From an uncultured Bacteroidota bacterium (GTDB lineage Bacteria; Bacteroidota; Bacteroidia; NS11-12g; UBA9320): DNA of 64,000 nucleotides. The DNA lies in assembly GCA_937124965.1 (NCBI GenBank), contig CAKZLB010000036.1:62001-126000 (forward strand). Reading direction: 5' to 3'. Both the position numbers and the translations under genes were made by a program. Of this stretch, positions 1-9,010 are shown piece after piece (position 1 is the first letter of the stretch; each line of letters begins with the position of its first letter). The notes beneath the pieces are model-generated. The model did no database searches and was not told the DNA's origin. It was given only the letters and a program-made list of their open reading frames with translations.

Positions 1-521
1 CGAAAACGGGTCATGACGAAGATATTTCCTTTGAAGAGTTAAGAAGTCAAAAGATTTTAAAAAAGAAACAGATTGAAACCTTAGAATCGTACGCACACAA
101 ATTGTTTCAAGCTGGATCAGAAAAAGCTTCATCACAAGACCTAATATTGGTAGATACGAAATACGAGTTTGGGACGTGTGATGACAAAATCATTTTGATT
201 GATGAAATCCACACACCTGACAGTAGCCGGTACTTTTATAAAGATACGTACGAAGCAATTCAATCAAAGGATCAAAAGCAACGACAACTATCAAAAGAAT
301 TTGTTCGTCAGTGGCTCATTGAGCATGGTTTTCAGGGACTTGAAGGCCAACTAGTTCCTGAGATGACACCTGATTTTGTGGATAACGTCTCGAATAGATA
401 TATTGAGTTGTTTGAGCAAATTACTGGAAACACCTTTGTTAAAAGAGATTACACGGATATCAACGAAACTATTATAACTTCTGTTGAGTCTTTTATTACA
501 AACAATATGCAAGGAATTTAA
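1..521 (+). CDS. purC: SAICAR synthase, 3' part (5' end outside the window)
   Basis: Phosphoribosylaminoimidazole-succinocarboxamide synthase joins CAIR and aspartate with ATP in purine synthesis in the cytoplasm. The reading frame is open from base 3 and has no start in the window, so the gene is cut by the window edge. About 172 codons are present. The family signature is clear in the segment LVDTKYEFG followed by IDEIHTPDSSRYF, which forms part of the active site for aspartate and nucleotide. The TAA stop is at 519-521. The next gene begins 46 bases later and is an unrelated secreted protein, so there is no evidence of a purine operon here. Confidence 0.93.
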   Translation, partial: KTGHDEDISFEELRSQKILKKKQIETLESYAHKLFQAGSEKASSQDLILVDTKYEFGTCDDKIILIDEIHTPDSSRYFYKDTYEAIQSKDQKQRQLSKEFVRQWLIEHGFQGLEGQLVPEMTPDFVDNVSNRYIELFEQITGNTFVKRDYTDINETIITSVESFITNNMQGI

Positions 522-567
522 GATTACTTGGTATTTTCGAAGCTGTAATCAAGTTTTGAAAATATTT

Positions 568-2211
568 ATGAAACGTAATCTACTTGTTGCGGCAAGCTTT
601 GCATTTTTAAGCAGTATCGCATTTTCTCAAACGGTAACTTCCTTTGCAGGGAAAGTAAATCCGGATCCATTAAACAATTATTCGAATACCACAGCCAACC
701 TGGCCGATGCGTATTTCAATTTGCCCGAAGGTATTACTTGGGACAAATCTGGCAATATGTATGTGACTGGTAATAATAAAATTCGGCTAATTACAAATGG
801 TAAAGTATATAACAGAAGCGGAAAAACTGGCGACCCAACATTTACGTTAGGATATGCAAACGGAACCGGTAATGCTGCGGCGTATTATCAGCCAACATCA
901 ATTGTATGTGCATCAAATGGAGACGCATACATTGTTGACGCAGGAAACCACGCAATACGTAAACTAACCGCGTACGTAAATGCTGGTAATGGTCAAATAG
1001 CAAGCACTTTTGCAGGTGGCAATCCTTCAGGTGGGTTTGGTCAAGCAGGATATAAAGATGGACCAGCAACATCTGCTAGGTTTAACGAACCAAAAGGAAT
1101 TACAATGGACGGAAGTGGTAATATGTATGTTACTGACTTTGGCAACCATTGTATCCGTAAAGTTTCTCCAACTGGACAAGTACTAACATTAGCAGGCAAA
1201 GGAGAAGATTACGGAAACGTTGACGGAACTACTGCTGCTCGATTTGATTCACCATATGGTATCGCAATGTTGGACGGTTCACACGTTGTGGTAACAGATT
1301 TTAGAAATACTTCAATTCGAAAAATAAACATTAATTCTGGAGAAGTAACTACCATCTGCGGTGGCTTAGGATATAAGGACGGTAGTTTGTCCGAAGCTCG
1401 ATTTAGATCGCCACGAGGTATTGCAGTAGTTAACGGATTAATCTACGTTGCAGATGGTACTTGCATTCGCGTTATTGACGAAAAGAATAAAACAGTATCG
1501 ACGTTTGCCGGCAGTGGCAGTGCTTCTGGGAATACAAATGGGACTGGTACTGACGCTCGCTTCGGTGCAGTCTTCGGTTTAAGCTATGACGGTGGTAGTA
1601 ACTTGTATGTTACTGACGTAGTTTCGCATATAGTTAAAAAAGTATCTATTGACGATTTAGCACCAAAAGCTGATTTTTCTATTACAAAAGAGAACATTGC
1701 GATTAACGAAGAAACAACTCTGACAGATATAAGCTCAGGAAAGGAAGCAACAATAAGAAAATGGACCGTTGAGAATACTTCTGGTAGTTCGAGTAATGTA
1801 GTGCTCGTTCAAGGAGATTATAATTCTTCAAAGTCGATTACGATTAAATTCAACGCAACAGGTTCCTACAGGGTTACTCTAGAAGTGACTAACGAGTTTG
1901 GAAATGACCAAGTAACCAAGACAAATATTACAGTAAGTACAGTTGGTGTAGCAGATATTCAGAAGTCAAATGCAATTAGTATTTATCCTAATCCGTCAAA
2001 CGGAGAAACAGTTAACATTGATTTAGGAGATGCATCATTTGAAAATACATCTGTCCAACTCCGAACAATTAATGGTTCAATACTTTCTAATGAAACAGTT
2101 TTAAGTGGCAACCATTATCATCTAAATACTGCTGGTCTGACAAGTGGAGTATATTTTATTACACTTCAAGATAAAACAGGAGTGATTTCCAAAAAACTAG
2201 TTGTTCAATAA
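568..2211 (+). CDS. Secreted NHL-repeat / PKD protein with T9SS type A sorting domain
   Basis: A 547-residue exported protein. I start it at the ATG at 568 because that gives a clean signal peptide (MKRNLLVAASFAFLSS, cut near AFSQ); the longer frame from 484 overlaps purC and puts 28 unlikely residues in front. After the signal come about six NHL-type beta-propeller blades, seen as repeated units of the form F..P.GI..D..GN.YV.D..N..IRK. A PKD-like beta-sandwich (APKADFSITKENIAI...) follows at roughly residues 360-455. The C-terminus holds a sorting domain beginning ISIYPNPSNGE. Proteins of this type go through the T9SS to the cell surface or medium. The ligand is unknown. A hairpin terminator follows the stop. 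Confidence 0.85.
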   Translation: MKRNLLVAASFAFLSSIAFSQTVTSFAGKVNPDPLNNYSNTTANLADAYFNLPEGITWDKSGNMYVTGNNKIRLITNGKVYNRSGKTGDPTFTLGYANGTGNAAAYYQPTSIVCASNGDAYIVDAGNHAIRKLTAYVNAGNGQIASTFAGGNPSGGFGQAGYKDGPATSARFNEPKGITMDGSGNMYVTDFGNHCIRKVSPTGQVLTLAGKGEDYGNVDGTTAARFDSPYGIAMLDGSHVVVTDFRNTSIRKININSGEVTTICGGLGYKDGSLSEARFRSPRGIAVVNGLIYVADGTCIRVIDEKNKTVSTFAGSGSASGNTNGTGTDARFGAVFGLSYDGGSNLYVTDVVSHIVKKVSIDDLAPKADFSITKENIAINEETTLTDISSGKEATIRKWTVENTSGSSSNVVLVQGDYNSSKSITIKFNATGSYRVTLEVTNEFGNDQVTKTNITVSTVGVADIQKSNAISIYPNPSNGETVNIDLGDASFENTSVQLRTINGSILSNETVLSGNHYHLNTAGLTSGVYFITLQDKTGVISKKLVVQ

Positions 2212-2227
2212 GAGATTAGAACGCACT

Positions 2228-2266
2228 AAAAGAGCCTTGTTGATGTGATTCAGCAAGGCTCTTTTG
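2228..2266 (+). terminator. Rho-independent-type terminator after the NHL protein gene
   Basis: The arms AAAAGAGCCTTGTTGA (2228-2243) and TCAGCAAGGCTCTTTT (2250-2265) pair with a single mismatch around a short loop and end in a T run. It lies 17 bases past the stop codon and has A/T ends on both sides. Confidence 0.85.
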
Positions 2267-2302
2267 TTTACAGCCTCTTTATCAGTCCATTAAACTAAAG
2301 AC

Positions 2303-2331
2303 TTGTTTATCCAATTATAAGGTTACCTTTG
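2303..2331 (+). promoter_or_regulatory. Bacteroidota-type promoter of the DEAD-box helicase gene
   Basis: TTG at 2303-2305 and TACCTTTG at 2324-2331 are separated by 18 bases. This matches the known Bacteroidota consensus TTG-N17-23-TAnnTTTG for the primary sigma factor. Transcription would begin near 2337 and give a leader of about 75 bases before the ATG at 2412. Confidence 0.7.
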
Positions 2332-2370
2332 CACTTTAATTGGCAGAACGGTCACTTATGGCATAGTGTT

Positions 2371-2394
2371 CGTTCAACTAACGCACGGCGGTGC
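2371..2394 (+). promoter_or_regulatory. Structured 5' leader of the helicase gene
   Basis: Two small inverted repeats lie in the leader: CGTT-CAACT-AACG (2371-2383) and GCAC-GGCG-GTGC (2383-2394), a perfect 4-bp stem with a tetraloop. The second is 17 bases before the chosen start codon. Long structured leaders are known on cold-shock helicase mRNAs in other bacteria. A control role here is inferred from position only. Confidence 0.4.
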
Positions 2395-2411
2395 ATTTAA
2401 TAACGAACAAT

Positions 2412-4190
2412 ATGACAACTTTTAGAGAGGTTGGCTTAGAAGAAGACATTCTAAACGCCATCCTAGACCTAGGTTTTGAATCTCCAACACCTATTCAAGA
2501 AAAAGCCATTCCCCAAATCATCGAAAATGAAGCAGACGTATTAGCTCTAGCTTCGACGGGAACCGGTAAAACTGCAGCTTTTGGATTACCATTAGCGCAA
2601 AAAATTGATGTACACAACAACACTATCCAAGCGATAATCTTAAGCCCTACACGAGAGCTATGTAGACAAATTGCTCAGGATATTGAAAATTACACCAAGT
2701 ATAGAAAAGGATTTAAATCAGTTTCTGTTTATGGGGGAGCAAACATTGTAAACCAAATTAGAGATCTAAAACGAGGAACACACGTTGTAATTGGTACACC
2801 TGGACGTGTTGTTGATTTAATCAAAAGAGGGAATCTAAAACTAGAAAACATCAACACCCTAGTGTTGGATGAAGCGGATGAAATGTTAAACATGGGGTTC
2901 AAGGATGACTTGGATTTTATTTTAGGTAATACACCAGCTCAGCGACAAACGTTACTTTTTTCAGCAACAATGCCTAAAGAAGTACGATTTATCGCTAAAA
3001 ACTACATGAATAACCCTGTGGAAATTGCCACAGCAAGAGCGAATCAAAGTGCTGAAAACATTGACCATTTCTATTACTTAGTCAATGCAAGTACCCGATT
3101 TGAGGCGTTACGAAGAATTGCTGATGTTAACCCAGACATTTACGGAATCGTATTTTGCAGAACCCGAAGAGAAACTCAACAAGTTGCGGATAAATTAATC
3201 AAAGGCGGATATAACGCAGATGCTCTTCACGGAGATTTATCTCAGGCTCAACGAGATCATGTAATGGGAAGATTCAGATCCTCATTATTACAGATTTTAG
3301 TAGCTACCGATGTTGCAGCACGTGGATTAGACGTAAACAACATCACACATGTTATAAATTATAATTTACCCGACGAATTAGAATCCTACATTCACAGAAG
3401 TGGTAGAACGGCAAGAGCTGGAAAAAAGGGAGAATCAATAGCTTTAGTGTCCAATCGAGAGTCTTCTAAAATCAGACAACTGGAACGTAAAATCGGAAAA
3501 GATTTTACGAAAAAAGACATTCCAAGCGGAAAAGAAATTTGTGGAAAGCAATTATTAAAACTAGTTGAAGACCTCAAAAAAGTCGAAGTAGACAAGTCTG
3601 AGTTTGATCAATACTTACCAGCGATTACAGCTGAACTAGAAGGTTTTAGTCGAGAAGAGTTAATTGAACGTTTCTTCTCAACGGAATTCAATCGATTCTT
3701 GGATTACTATAAAGATTCAGGAGATTTAAATATATCAGCAAACGACAGAGGCGATAGTCGACGGCGAAAAGATGATCGAGGTGAAAGAGGTAATAGACGT
3801 GAAAGAGACCGCGATCGTGGAAGATCAAGTGATCGATCTGACAGACCTGCTCGTTCTGATCGATCTAGAAGTAAACGTGGTGGAAGCATGAATTTCGAGC
3901 GTTTCTTTATAAATATGGGCCAAAAAGATTCTTTAAACGCTCAACGTTTGATGGGCTTTATCAACGAACAGCCTAGTTTAGAAGGTGTTGGGATTGGACG
4001 AATTGAGGTTCTCAAAACTTTCTCTTTTGTTGAAGTTGACAACGGATATACCGATGAAGTTTTGAAATCAATGAACGGAAAAGAATTCCGTGGAAGAACA
4101 TGTAACATTGAAGTTGCTGGTAACAAAGAGAATCCGTCTAGAGGAAAATCAAAAGATAAAAAGAAACGAAGCTCAGCACGACGATATTAA
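2412..4190 (+). CDS. DEAD-box ATP-dependent RNA helicase with DbpA-type RNA-binding domain
   Basis: A 592-residue RNA helicase of the CsdA/DeaD type, expected to remodel rRNA or mRNA structure, especially at low temperature. Motifs in order are the Q motif (GFESPTPIQ, about 21-29), Walker A ASTGTGKT (47-54), SPTREL, TPGR, DEAD (153-156), SAT (184-186), the ARGLD segment and HRSGRTARAG. An Arg/Asp/Ser-rich linker (about 445-490) connects to a C-terminal DbpA/CsdA RNA-binding fold. I choose the ATG at 2412 over the GTG at 2391 because the GTG is part of the leader hairpin. The family is certain; the exact orthologue (deaD, csdA or rhlE) is not. Confidence 0.92.
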   Translation: MTTFREVGLEEDILNAILDLGFESPTPIQEKAIPQIIENEADVLALASTGTGKTAAFGLPLAQKIDVHNNTIQAIILSPTRELCRQIAQDIENYTKYRKGFKSVSVYGGANIVNQIRDLKRGTHVVIGTPGRVVDLIKRGNLKLENINTLVLDEADEMLNMGFKDDLDFILGNTPAQRQTLLFSATMPKEVRFIAKNYMNNPVEIATARANQSAENIDHFYYLVNASTRFEALRRIADVNPDIYGIVFCRTRRETQQVADKLIKGGYNADALHGDLSQAQRDHVMGRFRSSLLQILVATDVAARGLDVNNITHVINYNLPDELESYIHRSGRTARAGKKGESIALVSNRESSKIRQLERKIGKDFTKKDIPSGKEICGKQLLKLVEDLKKVEVDKSEFDQYLPAITAELEGFSREELIERFFSTEFNRFLDYYKDSGDLNISANDRGDSRRRKDDRGERGNRRERDRDRGRSSDRSDRPARSDRSRSKRGGSMNFERFFINMGQKDSLNAQRLMGFINEQPSLEGVGIGRIEVLKTFSFVEVDNGYTDEVLKSMNGKEFRGRTCNIEVAGNKENPSRGKSKDKKKRSSARRY

Positions 4191-4268
4191 GCTTCATACT
4201 TTGATCCAACGTACTGTATTACGACTGATAATCAGTCAAAATGAGCATGTTATATGATTTCAATCGTA

Positions 4269-4276
4269 TAACTTTG
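4269..4276 (+). promoter_or_regulatory. Possible -7 promoter element directly before miaE
   Basis: TAACTTTG fits the TAnnTTTG form and ends five bases before the ATG at 4281. No convincing TTG lies at the right distance upstream. If the element is used, the mRNA would be nearly leaderless. Confidence 0.35.
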
Positions 4277-4280
4277 CTTT

Positions 4281-4865
4281 ATGAAAAAATCCATCGATGT
4301 TAAGGTTGCATCTTCCAAAGAGTGGATCAATGCCGTATTGAACGATTTTCCTTCCTTTTTAAGAGACCATGCCGATTGTGAACGAAAAGCCAGCGGAATG
4401 GCGATGAGTTTTGTGGCTAAATATCCTGACCGAAAAGAAATTCTTCAAGATTTGATAGATACTGCTATTGAAGAAATGGAGCATTTTAAAGAAGTTTACT
4501 CTGTCATGGAATCAAAAGGTATTTCGTTAAACCATGAGATTCAAAAAGATGTATACGTCAATAAAATGATGAAAATGGCTCGCGATGGCAGAGAGGAACG
4601 TTTTTTAGATAAACTCCTACTGGCTTCTGTTTTGGAGTGTCGCGGAGCGGAGCGTTTTAAAATGGTTGCTGACAACGTCGAAGATCCTGATCTAAAAAGT
4701 TTTTACAAGAAGCTTTGGACGAGCGAAGCGAAACACGGTCACATTTTTGTCGGTTTTGCCCTAAACTACTTTGATGAAAAAGTGGTTTATGATCGATTGG
4801 AAGAATTAATGACGGCAGAGGCACGTGTGTTACAAGAAATACCCGTTAAAGCCGCATTACATTAA
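4281..4865 (+). CDS. miaE: tRNA-(ms2io6A)-hydroxylase, MiaE family
   Basis: A 194-residue ferritin-like diiron protein of the MiaE family, which hydroxylates the isopentenyl group of 2-methylthio-N6-isopentenyladenosine at position 37 of certain tRNAs. The visible candidate iron ligands fit a four-helix diiron site: E34 (DCERKAS), E65-x-x-H68 (EEMEH), E119 or E124 (LECRGAERF) and E149-x-x-H152 (SEAKH). Length is normal. It stands alone between the helicase gene and a convergent DinB-like gene two bases away. Presence of the enzyme implies miaA and miaB elsewhere in the genome. Confidence 0.88.
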   Translation: MKKSIDVKVASSKEWINAVLNDFPSFLRDHADCERKASGMAMSFVAKYPDRKEILQDLIDTAIEEMEHFKEVYSVMESKGISLNHEIQKDVYVNKMMKMARDGREERFLDKLLLASVLECRGAERFKMVADNVEDPDLKSFYKKLWTSEAKHGHIFVGFALNYFDEKVVYDRLEELMTAEARVLQEIPVKAALH

Positions 4866-4867
4866 CC

Positions 4868-5371
4868 TTACAGGTAACGTTCCTTAATAATTTCGGTGTG
4901 GTGCAAAGCGTGGCCAGCCATTATATACGCAAGGTTTTCTACACTTAAAACCATCCCGTTTGCAAAACCTTCACGACTTAGCTCTTTTTCGCCAAAACTC
5001 AGATATAACAACTTTGTTGAAACACGTACAGCCATAAATTCATCCCATAAATTTTCAATTATACGATGATTTACATTTGCTGATTCGACATATAATTCAT
5101 GATCAAAACCTGGAAGCTGAGTCATATCACGACGAGAAAAACGCAAGGCTCGCTGACTTAAAATTCGTTCTGTATCAATAATGTGTTGAACAATTTGTTT
5201 TGGTGACCATTTGCCCTCTGCATAGCGGGAATCAGCTTTTTCTGGAGACATTGTTTGATAAATCGCGGCCATCTCATTTAGCTGTTCTTCTAACGCTGTG
5301 TTTGCGTTTTCACTTTGAACCCTCTTGACATAGGGTTTAAAGTATTCAGGAATAGATTCTAGTATTGGCAT
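4868..5371 (-). CDS. DinB-like superfamily protein
   Basis: A 167-residue cytoplasmic protein with the DinB/YfiT four-helix-bundle pattern: an N-terminal helix, KWSPKQIVQHIIDTER in the middle and AGHALHHTEIIKERY at the end. The histidines of the middle and final motifs are the usual metal ligands in this fold. Members include thiol-dependent S-transferases and uncharacterised stress proteins, so the reaction cannot be named. The gene ends only two bases from the stop of convergent miaE, and no separate terminator is visible between them. Confidence 0.8.
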   Translation of the reverse strand: MPILESIPEYFKPYVKRVQSENANTALEEQLNEMAAIYQTMSPEKADSRYAEGKWSPKQIVQHIIDTERILSQRALRFSRRDMTQLPGFDHELYVESANVNHRIIENLWDEFMAVRVSTKLLYLSFGEKELSREGFANGMVLSVENLAYIMAGHALHHTEIIKERYL

Positions 5372-5536
5372 TCAGATTTGTTTTTTAGGTATTTAAAAAT
5401 GTGAGCAACTCAAATCTAACGAAACTTTTGTCAAGTTATTTTTTAACACCATTAATTCTGCAAAAAACTCTTTAAGCATTGGTAATAAAGAATGATTATA
5501 CTTTTTTCTGATTAGTTAGAAATAATAAGCGACAAT

Positions 5537-7486
5537 TCATTTCATGAGTGTGATCGAAATAGGAATCGATTGCACATCATCACTTAATTCATGTTTAGTG
5601 TTAACCACGCCATAATAAGTACCAGAAGGATAAGGGTCACCATCAGTACTTCGGCCATTCCAGCATTCTGACGTTGCATTATCTGTATAAAACAGCCTCT
5701 CGCCCCACCGATTAAAAATTGTTAATTCAATTATATAACAATCTTCTCCATCGATGTCTAACGTAAAACAGTCATTAACACCATCGCCATTAGGAGAAAA
5801 CACATTGTACAGCGTAAGATATTCTGCACCTGTCAGAATGGGTTTAACTGCAATTTCTTTAGTTTTATCCAAGTTTAGTGCACAAGGCATTGTTGACTTT
5901 TGATGCATCAGAGTCACTTTATATGTGCCTTCTTTCAGGTTATTTATAACAACTTGCTCTTTATTCTTAAAGGTTTTATCCTTTGTTTCAACCGTCCAAC
6001 TCCAATCTTCCAGTAGTTGATCGGTTTTAGTCAAAACAATTTCGCCTGGGTCACAAGGATTCGGAAAATCAACAATAAAATCTGAATAAAATGTATCTAA
6101 TGGGATTATTGTAAATGTTTTACCAACCAAAACATCATCTGCACAGTTTGAAGAATCACTAAGTCGCAACTGGATTGTATACGAACCAGGCTCAGAATAC
6201 TTTATCTCTTTTGTAGGAAGGTTTCTTTGAAACCCTTTGCCTGTACCTATGTCCCAAAACCACACAGGTGTTTGGTCACTAAAATTTGTAATTACTACAG
6301 AAGAAGGGTCGCACGTATCGTAATCAATGTCAAATTGGGCATTTAAGTCTCTCTTTGCCCCAACCTCAATCTGTTTTTTCATACTGTCTTGGCAGTTGGT
6401 ATTTTTTGCAATCAGAGTAATGGTGTAAACACCTTTAGTTGCTGCCTTAAACGTAGGATTTTCAGCATTACTTATGTCCAGTACTTTATCCTTAAGTAAC
6501 AATTGCCAATCGTATTCATTTGCATCTTTTGATGAATTGTTGAGTACCAACAACGAGTCTGAACAGTCAATCGGATTAATTGAAAAATCAGAAACCAAGG
6601 TCACTTTACAATCCAATACATTGAACTGATAGTCTCTTAGAGTTTCTCCAATTTTGACGTTGTCTCTATATTCACAGACTTTAATCCCTACCACGTATTG
6701 CCCTACTTTATTCGGAAAAACTGTCAATTGTCCAGTTACAGGGTCAATTTTCAACTTCTCCTTCCCTCCCATCATATTAAATAAACCATAACCGCTAGAA
6801 TACGATAATTCAGTATAGTCTGGGTTGGATGGTTGGGTTGGCCGCGGTATATCTCGCGTCGCACCTTCATATGGTATATAAAGTTCGTATGATAGAGAAT
6901 CACCATCAACATCGGTTGCCGAGTGATCAAATACTAGTGGTGCATCATTACATAAAAAGTTTGGAGGGCTTGCTTTAAAAACGGGATTACTATTTATCTC
7001 TACAATATCAGTACTGGGAATCGTCACCAACCATGTCATTCCTGTAGACCCTGGATCAACTAAATTGGTTATTGTGTGATTTCTACAGCAACGTTGAAAA
7101 GCCGCAATTACCCCATCCTTGCCTACATGAATACGTTTGCGAAACGTATATTCATATCTATCAACACAGGCATTTGGAGGTGCTTCAACACAGGCATAGT
7201 TTAGTTTTGAAACCCGGATTGGATTGTTTCGTTGAATCTCAACTTTTTCAATAAAGTCCTTTGTACGATTGTTGAAAAAACCGATGATTGCGTATTGATC
7301 AGAAGCGATAGCACCAGCATCTCCGTTTTCACAATCTACATAAAAAACGATGGTAAATTCGAATGAATCCTTTGCGAGATATCGATAGTTAAAATCTCCA
7401 CCCATTATATGAGTTGCTTGTACTTGCTGACCGACAAAAAGAAGCAGAAATACCCCAACGGAAAAGATGACTCTCAAAGGCTTCAT
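5537..7486 (-). CDS. Large secreted PKD-type protein with T9SS type B (gliding-motility) C-terminal domain
   Basis: A 649-residue exported protein. The ATG at 7486 gives a signal peptide (MKPLRVIFSVGVFLLLFVGQ, cleaved after VQA). A longer frame from 7564 runs through a terminator hairpin and is rejected. The N-terminal part has the ATHIMGGDFNYRYL start common to many Bacteroidota adhesin-like proteins. Several PKD-like beta-sandwiches follow (for example FSDQTPVWFWDIGTG). The C-terminus is the type B sorting domain: NVFSPNGDGVNDCF, then IFNRWGERLFY, then W.GR..DG.PYPSGTYYG. This is T9SS cargo, probably surface-bound; its ligand is unknown. Confidence 0.88.
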   Translation of the reverse strand: MKPLRVIFSVGVFLLLFVGQQVQATHIMGGDFNYRYLAKDSFEFTIVFYVDCENGDAGAIASDQYAIIGFFNNRTKDFIEKVEIQRNNPIRVSKLNYACVEAPPNACVDRYEYTFRKRIHVGKDGVIAAFQRCCRNHTITNLVDPGSTGMTWLVTIPSTDIVEINSNPVFKASPPNFLCNDAPLVFDHSATDVDGDSLSYELYIPYEGATRDIPRPTQPSNPDYTELSYSSGYGLFNMMGGKEKLKIDPVTGQLTVFPNKVGQYVVGIKVCEYRDNVKIGETLRDYQFNVLDCKVTLVSDFSINPIDCSDSLLVLNNSSKDANEYDWQLLLKDKVLDISNAENPTFKAATKGVYTITLIAKNTNCQDSMKKQIEVGAKRDLNAQFDIDYDTCDPSSVVITNFSDQTPVWFWDIGTGKGFQRNLPTKEIKYSEPGSYTIQLRLSDSSNCADDVLVGKTFTIIPLDTFYSDFIVDFPNPCDPGEIVLTKTDQLLEDWSWTVETKDKTFKNKEQVVINNLKEGTYKVTLMHQKSTMPCALNLDKTKEIAVKPILTGAEYLTLYNVFSPNGDGVNDCFTLDIDGEDCYIIELTIFNRWGERLFYTDNATSECWNGRSTDGDPYPSGTYYGVVNTKHELSDDVQSIPISITLMK

Positions 7487-7542
7487 TGTTTTATAGACAC
7501 GCCTAAGGTACAAAACGTTGCCAGTAAATTTTCGACATAAAA

Positions 7543-7568
7543 AAAAGTGGCATAAAAATGCCACTTTT
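7543..7568 (-). terminator. Hairpin terminator between the lipoprotein gene and the T9SS type B gene
   Basis: AAAAGTGGCAT and ATGCCACTTTT form a perfect 11-bp stem around AAAA. On the minus strand it lies 18 bases past the lipoprotein stop and is followed by a T-rich run, so it should end that transcript just upstream of the next gene. Confidence 0.85.
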
Positions 7569-7585
7569 AGTCAATAATAAATTTC

Positions 7586-8074
7586 TTATTTACGAACGAG
7601 TGTGAACTCAAACAAATCGTCTTCGGACCCAACTTTTGTCGCTCTTTCACAAAAACATTGTAACCCATTAGTCGCCGTTATAAAGTAACCGGCTACACGT
7701 GTAGTTTGATCCGGAACATTGATTATTTCACGACCCACTAATTCACCAAATCGGTCTACCGTTTGCTCAGGGATACTAAACGAATAACCTTCAGAAACTG
7801 CTGTCAAGTTTGTTCCTGACATCAACAATGTTAATCCATCAATTCTAAAATCAAACTTGGCATCGTCTGCTGGGTTTTTTAATATTTCAACTTCAAAGCT
7901 TCCTTTATCACGTTCCTTTCCACTCCCTGCATCAAATACTTTGTAATTACACGTATAATCTCCAATAACTACATCACGTACGTCTGAAGGTGTTGTCTCT
8001 ACAACAGGTTCTTCATCTTTACATCCGGTCATCAACGCAAATAAAATTGCAGAAGCCAATACTATTTTTTTCAT
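7586..8074 (-). CDS. Lipoprotein of unknown function
   Basis: A 162-residue protein with a lipobox: MKKIVLASAILFALMTGC, with the lipidated Cys at residue 18, followed by an acidic linker (KDEEPVVE). An acidic stretch right after the Cys resembles the lipoprotein export signal known in Bacteroidota for surface display. The rest looks like a small all-beta domain (YTCNYKVFDAGSG... FDFRIDGLTLLMSGT). I do not recognise the family. The gene is read divergently from the DUF6265-like lipoprotein gene at 8144. Confidence 0.75.
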   Translation of the reverse strand: MKKIVLASAILFALMTGCKDEEPVVETTPSDVRDVVIGDYTCNYKVFDAGSGKERDKGSFEVEILKNPADDAKFDFRIDGLTLLMSGTNLTAVSEGYSFSIPEQTVDRFGELVGREIINVPDQTTRVAGYFITATNGLQCFCERATKVGSEDDLFEFTLVRK

Positions 8075-8143
8075 AAATGTCTTTTTTCTAGTTTGAACAA
8101 ATTTAGAATTAAATAGCTAATTTTCGATACCTAAAAAAAATCA

Positions 8144-8611
8144 ATGAAATTTCCTTTCTTATTTCTTGTTTTTCTGCTGCTTTCATGCAACAATTCACAA
8201 AACAACAAATTACATCAAGACAACACATTTAACTGGCTTTTAGGAAGTTGGCAGCGATCTATGAGCGGTGATAGTGTTCTGAATCACAATGAGTCATGGG
8301 AGAAAGGACTTACAAGTTACAATGGATTAGGTGCGACCAATATTGATGGTAAAATTACGTTAGAGCACATGACACTTGTAAAATCCTATGATCGGTGGAC
8401 TTATGAAGCACATCCTGAACAAAACGAAAAGGCAACTTCCTTTGTTGTCACAGATGTACGTGACTCTTTTTTTCGATGTGAAAATAATCAGCACGATTTT
8501 CCTAAATACATTGAATACTTAAGACGAAATGATTCGTTATTTGCGAGTATCGGAGATGAAAAACAACGTATAACCTTTGCGTTTAGAAAACAGGTTAGTA
8601 AATATGAATGA
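8144..8611 (+). CDS. Lipoprotein, DUF6265-like
   Basis: A 155-residue lipoprotein with the lipobox FLLLSC (Cys 15). The remainder follows the DUF6265 pattern: NWLLGSWQR near the start, an ESW.KG motif, EHMTLVKS, YEAHPEQNE, then the characteristic HDFPKYIEYLR and a final F.FRK strand. The fold is expected to be a small beta-barrel; the ligand is unknown. Its stop codon overlaps the start of the next gene by 8 bases, so the two are translated from one mRNA. Confidence 0.75.
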   Translation: MKFPFLFLVFLLLSCNNSQNNKLHQDNTFNWLLGSWQRSMSGDSVLNHNESWEKGLTSYNGLGATNIDGKITLEHMTLVKSYDRWTYEAHPEQNEKATSFVVTDVRDSFFRCENNQHDFPKYIEYLRRNDSLFASIGDEKQRITFAFRKQVSKYE

Positions 8612-8999
8612 AATATTAGATGAAGATTTAACCCCGAAACGACCCGACAAACGGAGTATCTACGGACGTTACTCAAATATTCCTGCTGCTATTGTTATAC
8701 TCAGTGCTTTGTTTAAAATTATGCATTGGCCATACGGCGATGAGCTTTTGATATTAGGAATTTCAGCTCATTTAGGCATAGAGCTGGGTTATCTATTCGT
8801 CTTAAAAGGAAAGAGCAAACTGAACTTAAGACGTTTTGGGATTGCCTTGTTTTTCTTTATTATGATAACGAGGTTATGGCGTATTGGAACCGACTTTTTG
8901 CACCCATACGATTGGACACTTATTTTTAGCATTTTACTTGTGTGTGCTGGGGTAACCTACTACTTCGTTTTGAAACAACTAAAAGAAAGAAAATTGTAA
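8604..8999 (+). CDS. Small four-helix membrane protein with a GldL-like N-terminal motif
   Basis: A 131-residue inner-membrane protein. I take the ATG at 8604 over an upstream TTG at 8577. Four hydrophobic segments are visible. The first contains ALFKIMHWPYGDELLILGI, very close to the first helix of GldL, the ion-driven motor subunit of the gliding/T9SS apparatus. The protein is much shorter than GldL, lacks its cytoplasmic tail, and has no GldM partner here. It is therefore a GldL-N-like stand-alone protein rather than the motor itself. It overlaps the preceding lipoprotein gene. Confidence 0.7.
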   Translation: MNEILDEDLTPKRPDKRSIYGRYSNIPAAIVILSALFKIMHWPYGDELLILGISAHLGIELGYLFVLKGKSKLNLRRFGIALFFFIMITRLWRIGTDFLHPYDWTLIFSILLVCAGVTYYFVLKQLKERKL

Positions 9000-9010
9000 G
9001 CAGACTCGTT

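Noticed and set aside
484-567. Longer N-terminus for the NHL protein, overlapping purC
   Set aside because: The ATG at 568 gives a clean signal peptide, and the upstream residues are not protein-like.
7487-7564. Longer start for the T9SS type B gene
   Set aside because: It runs through a perfect terminator hairpin; the ATG at 7486 begins a proper signal peptide.
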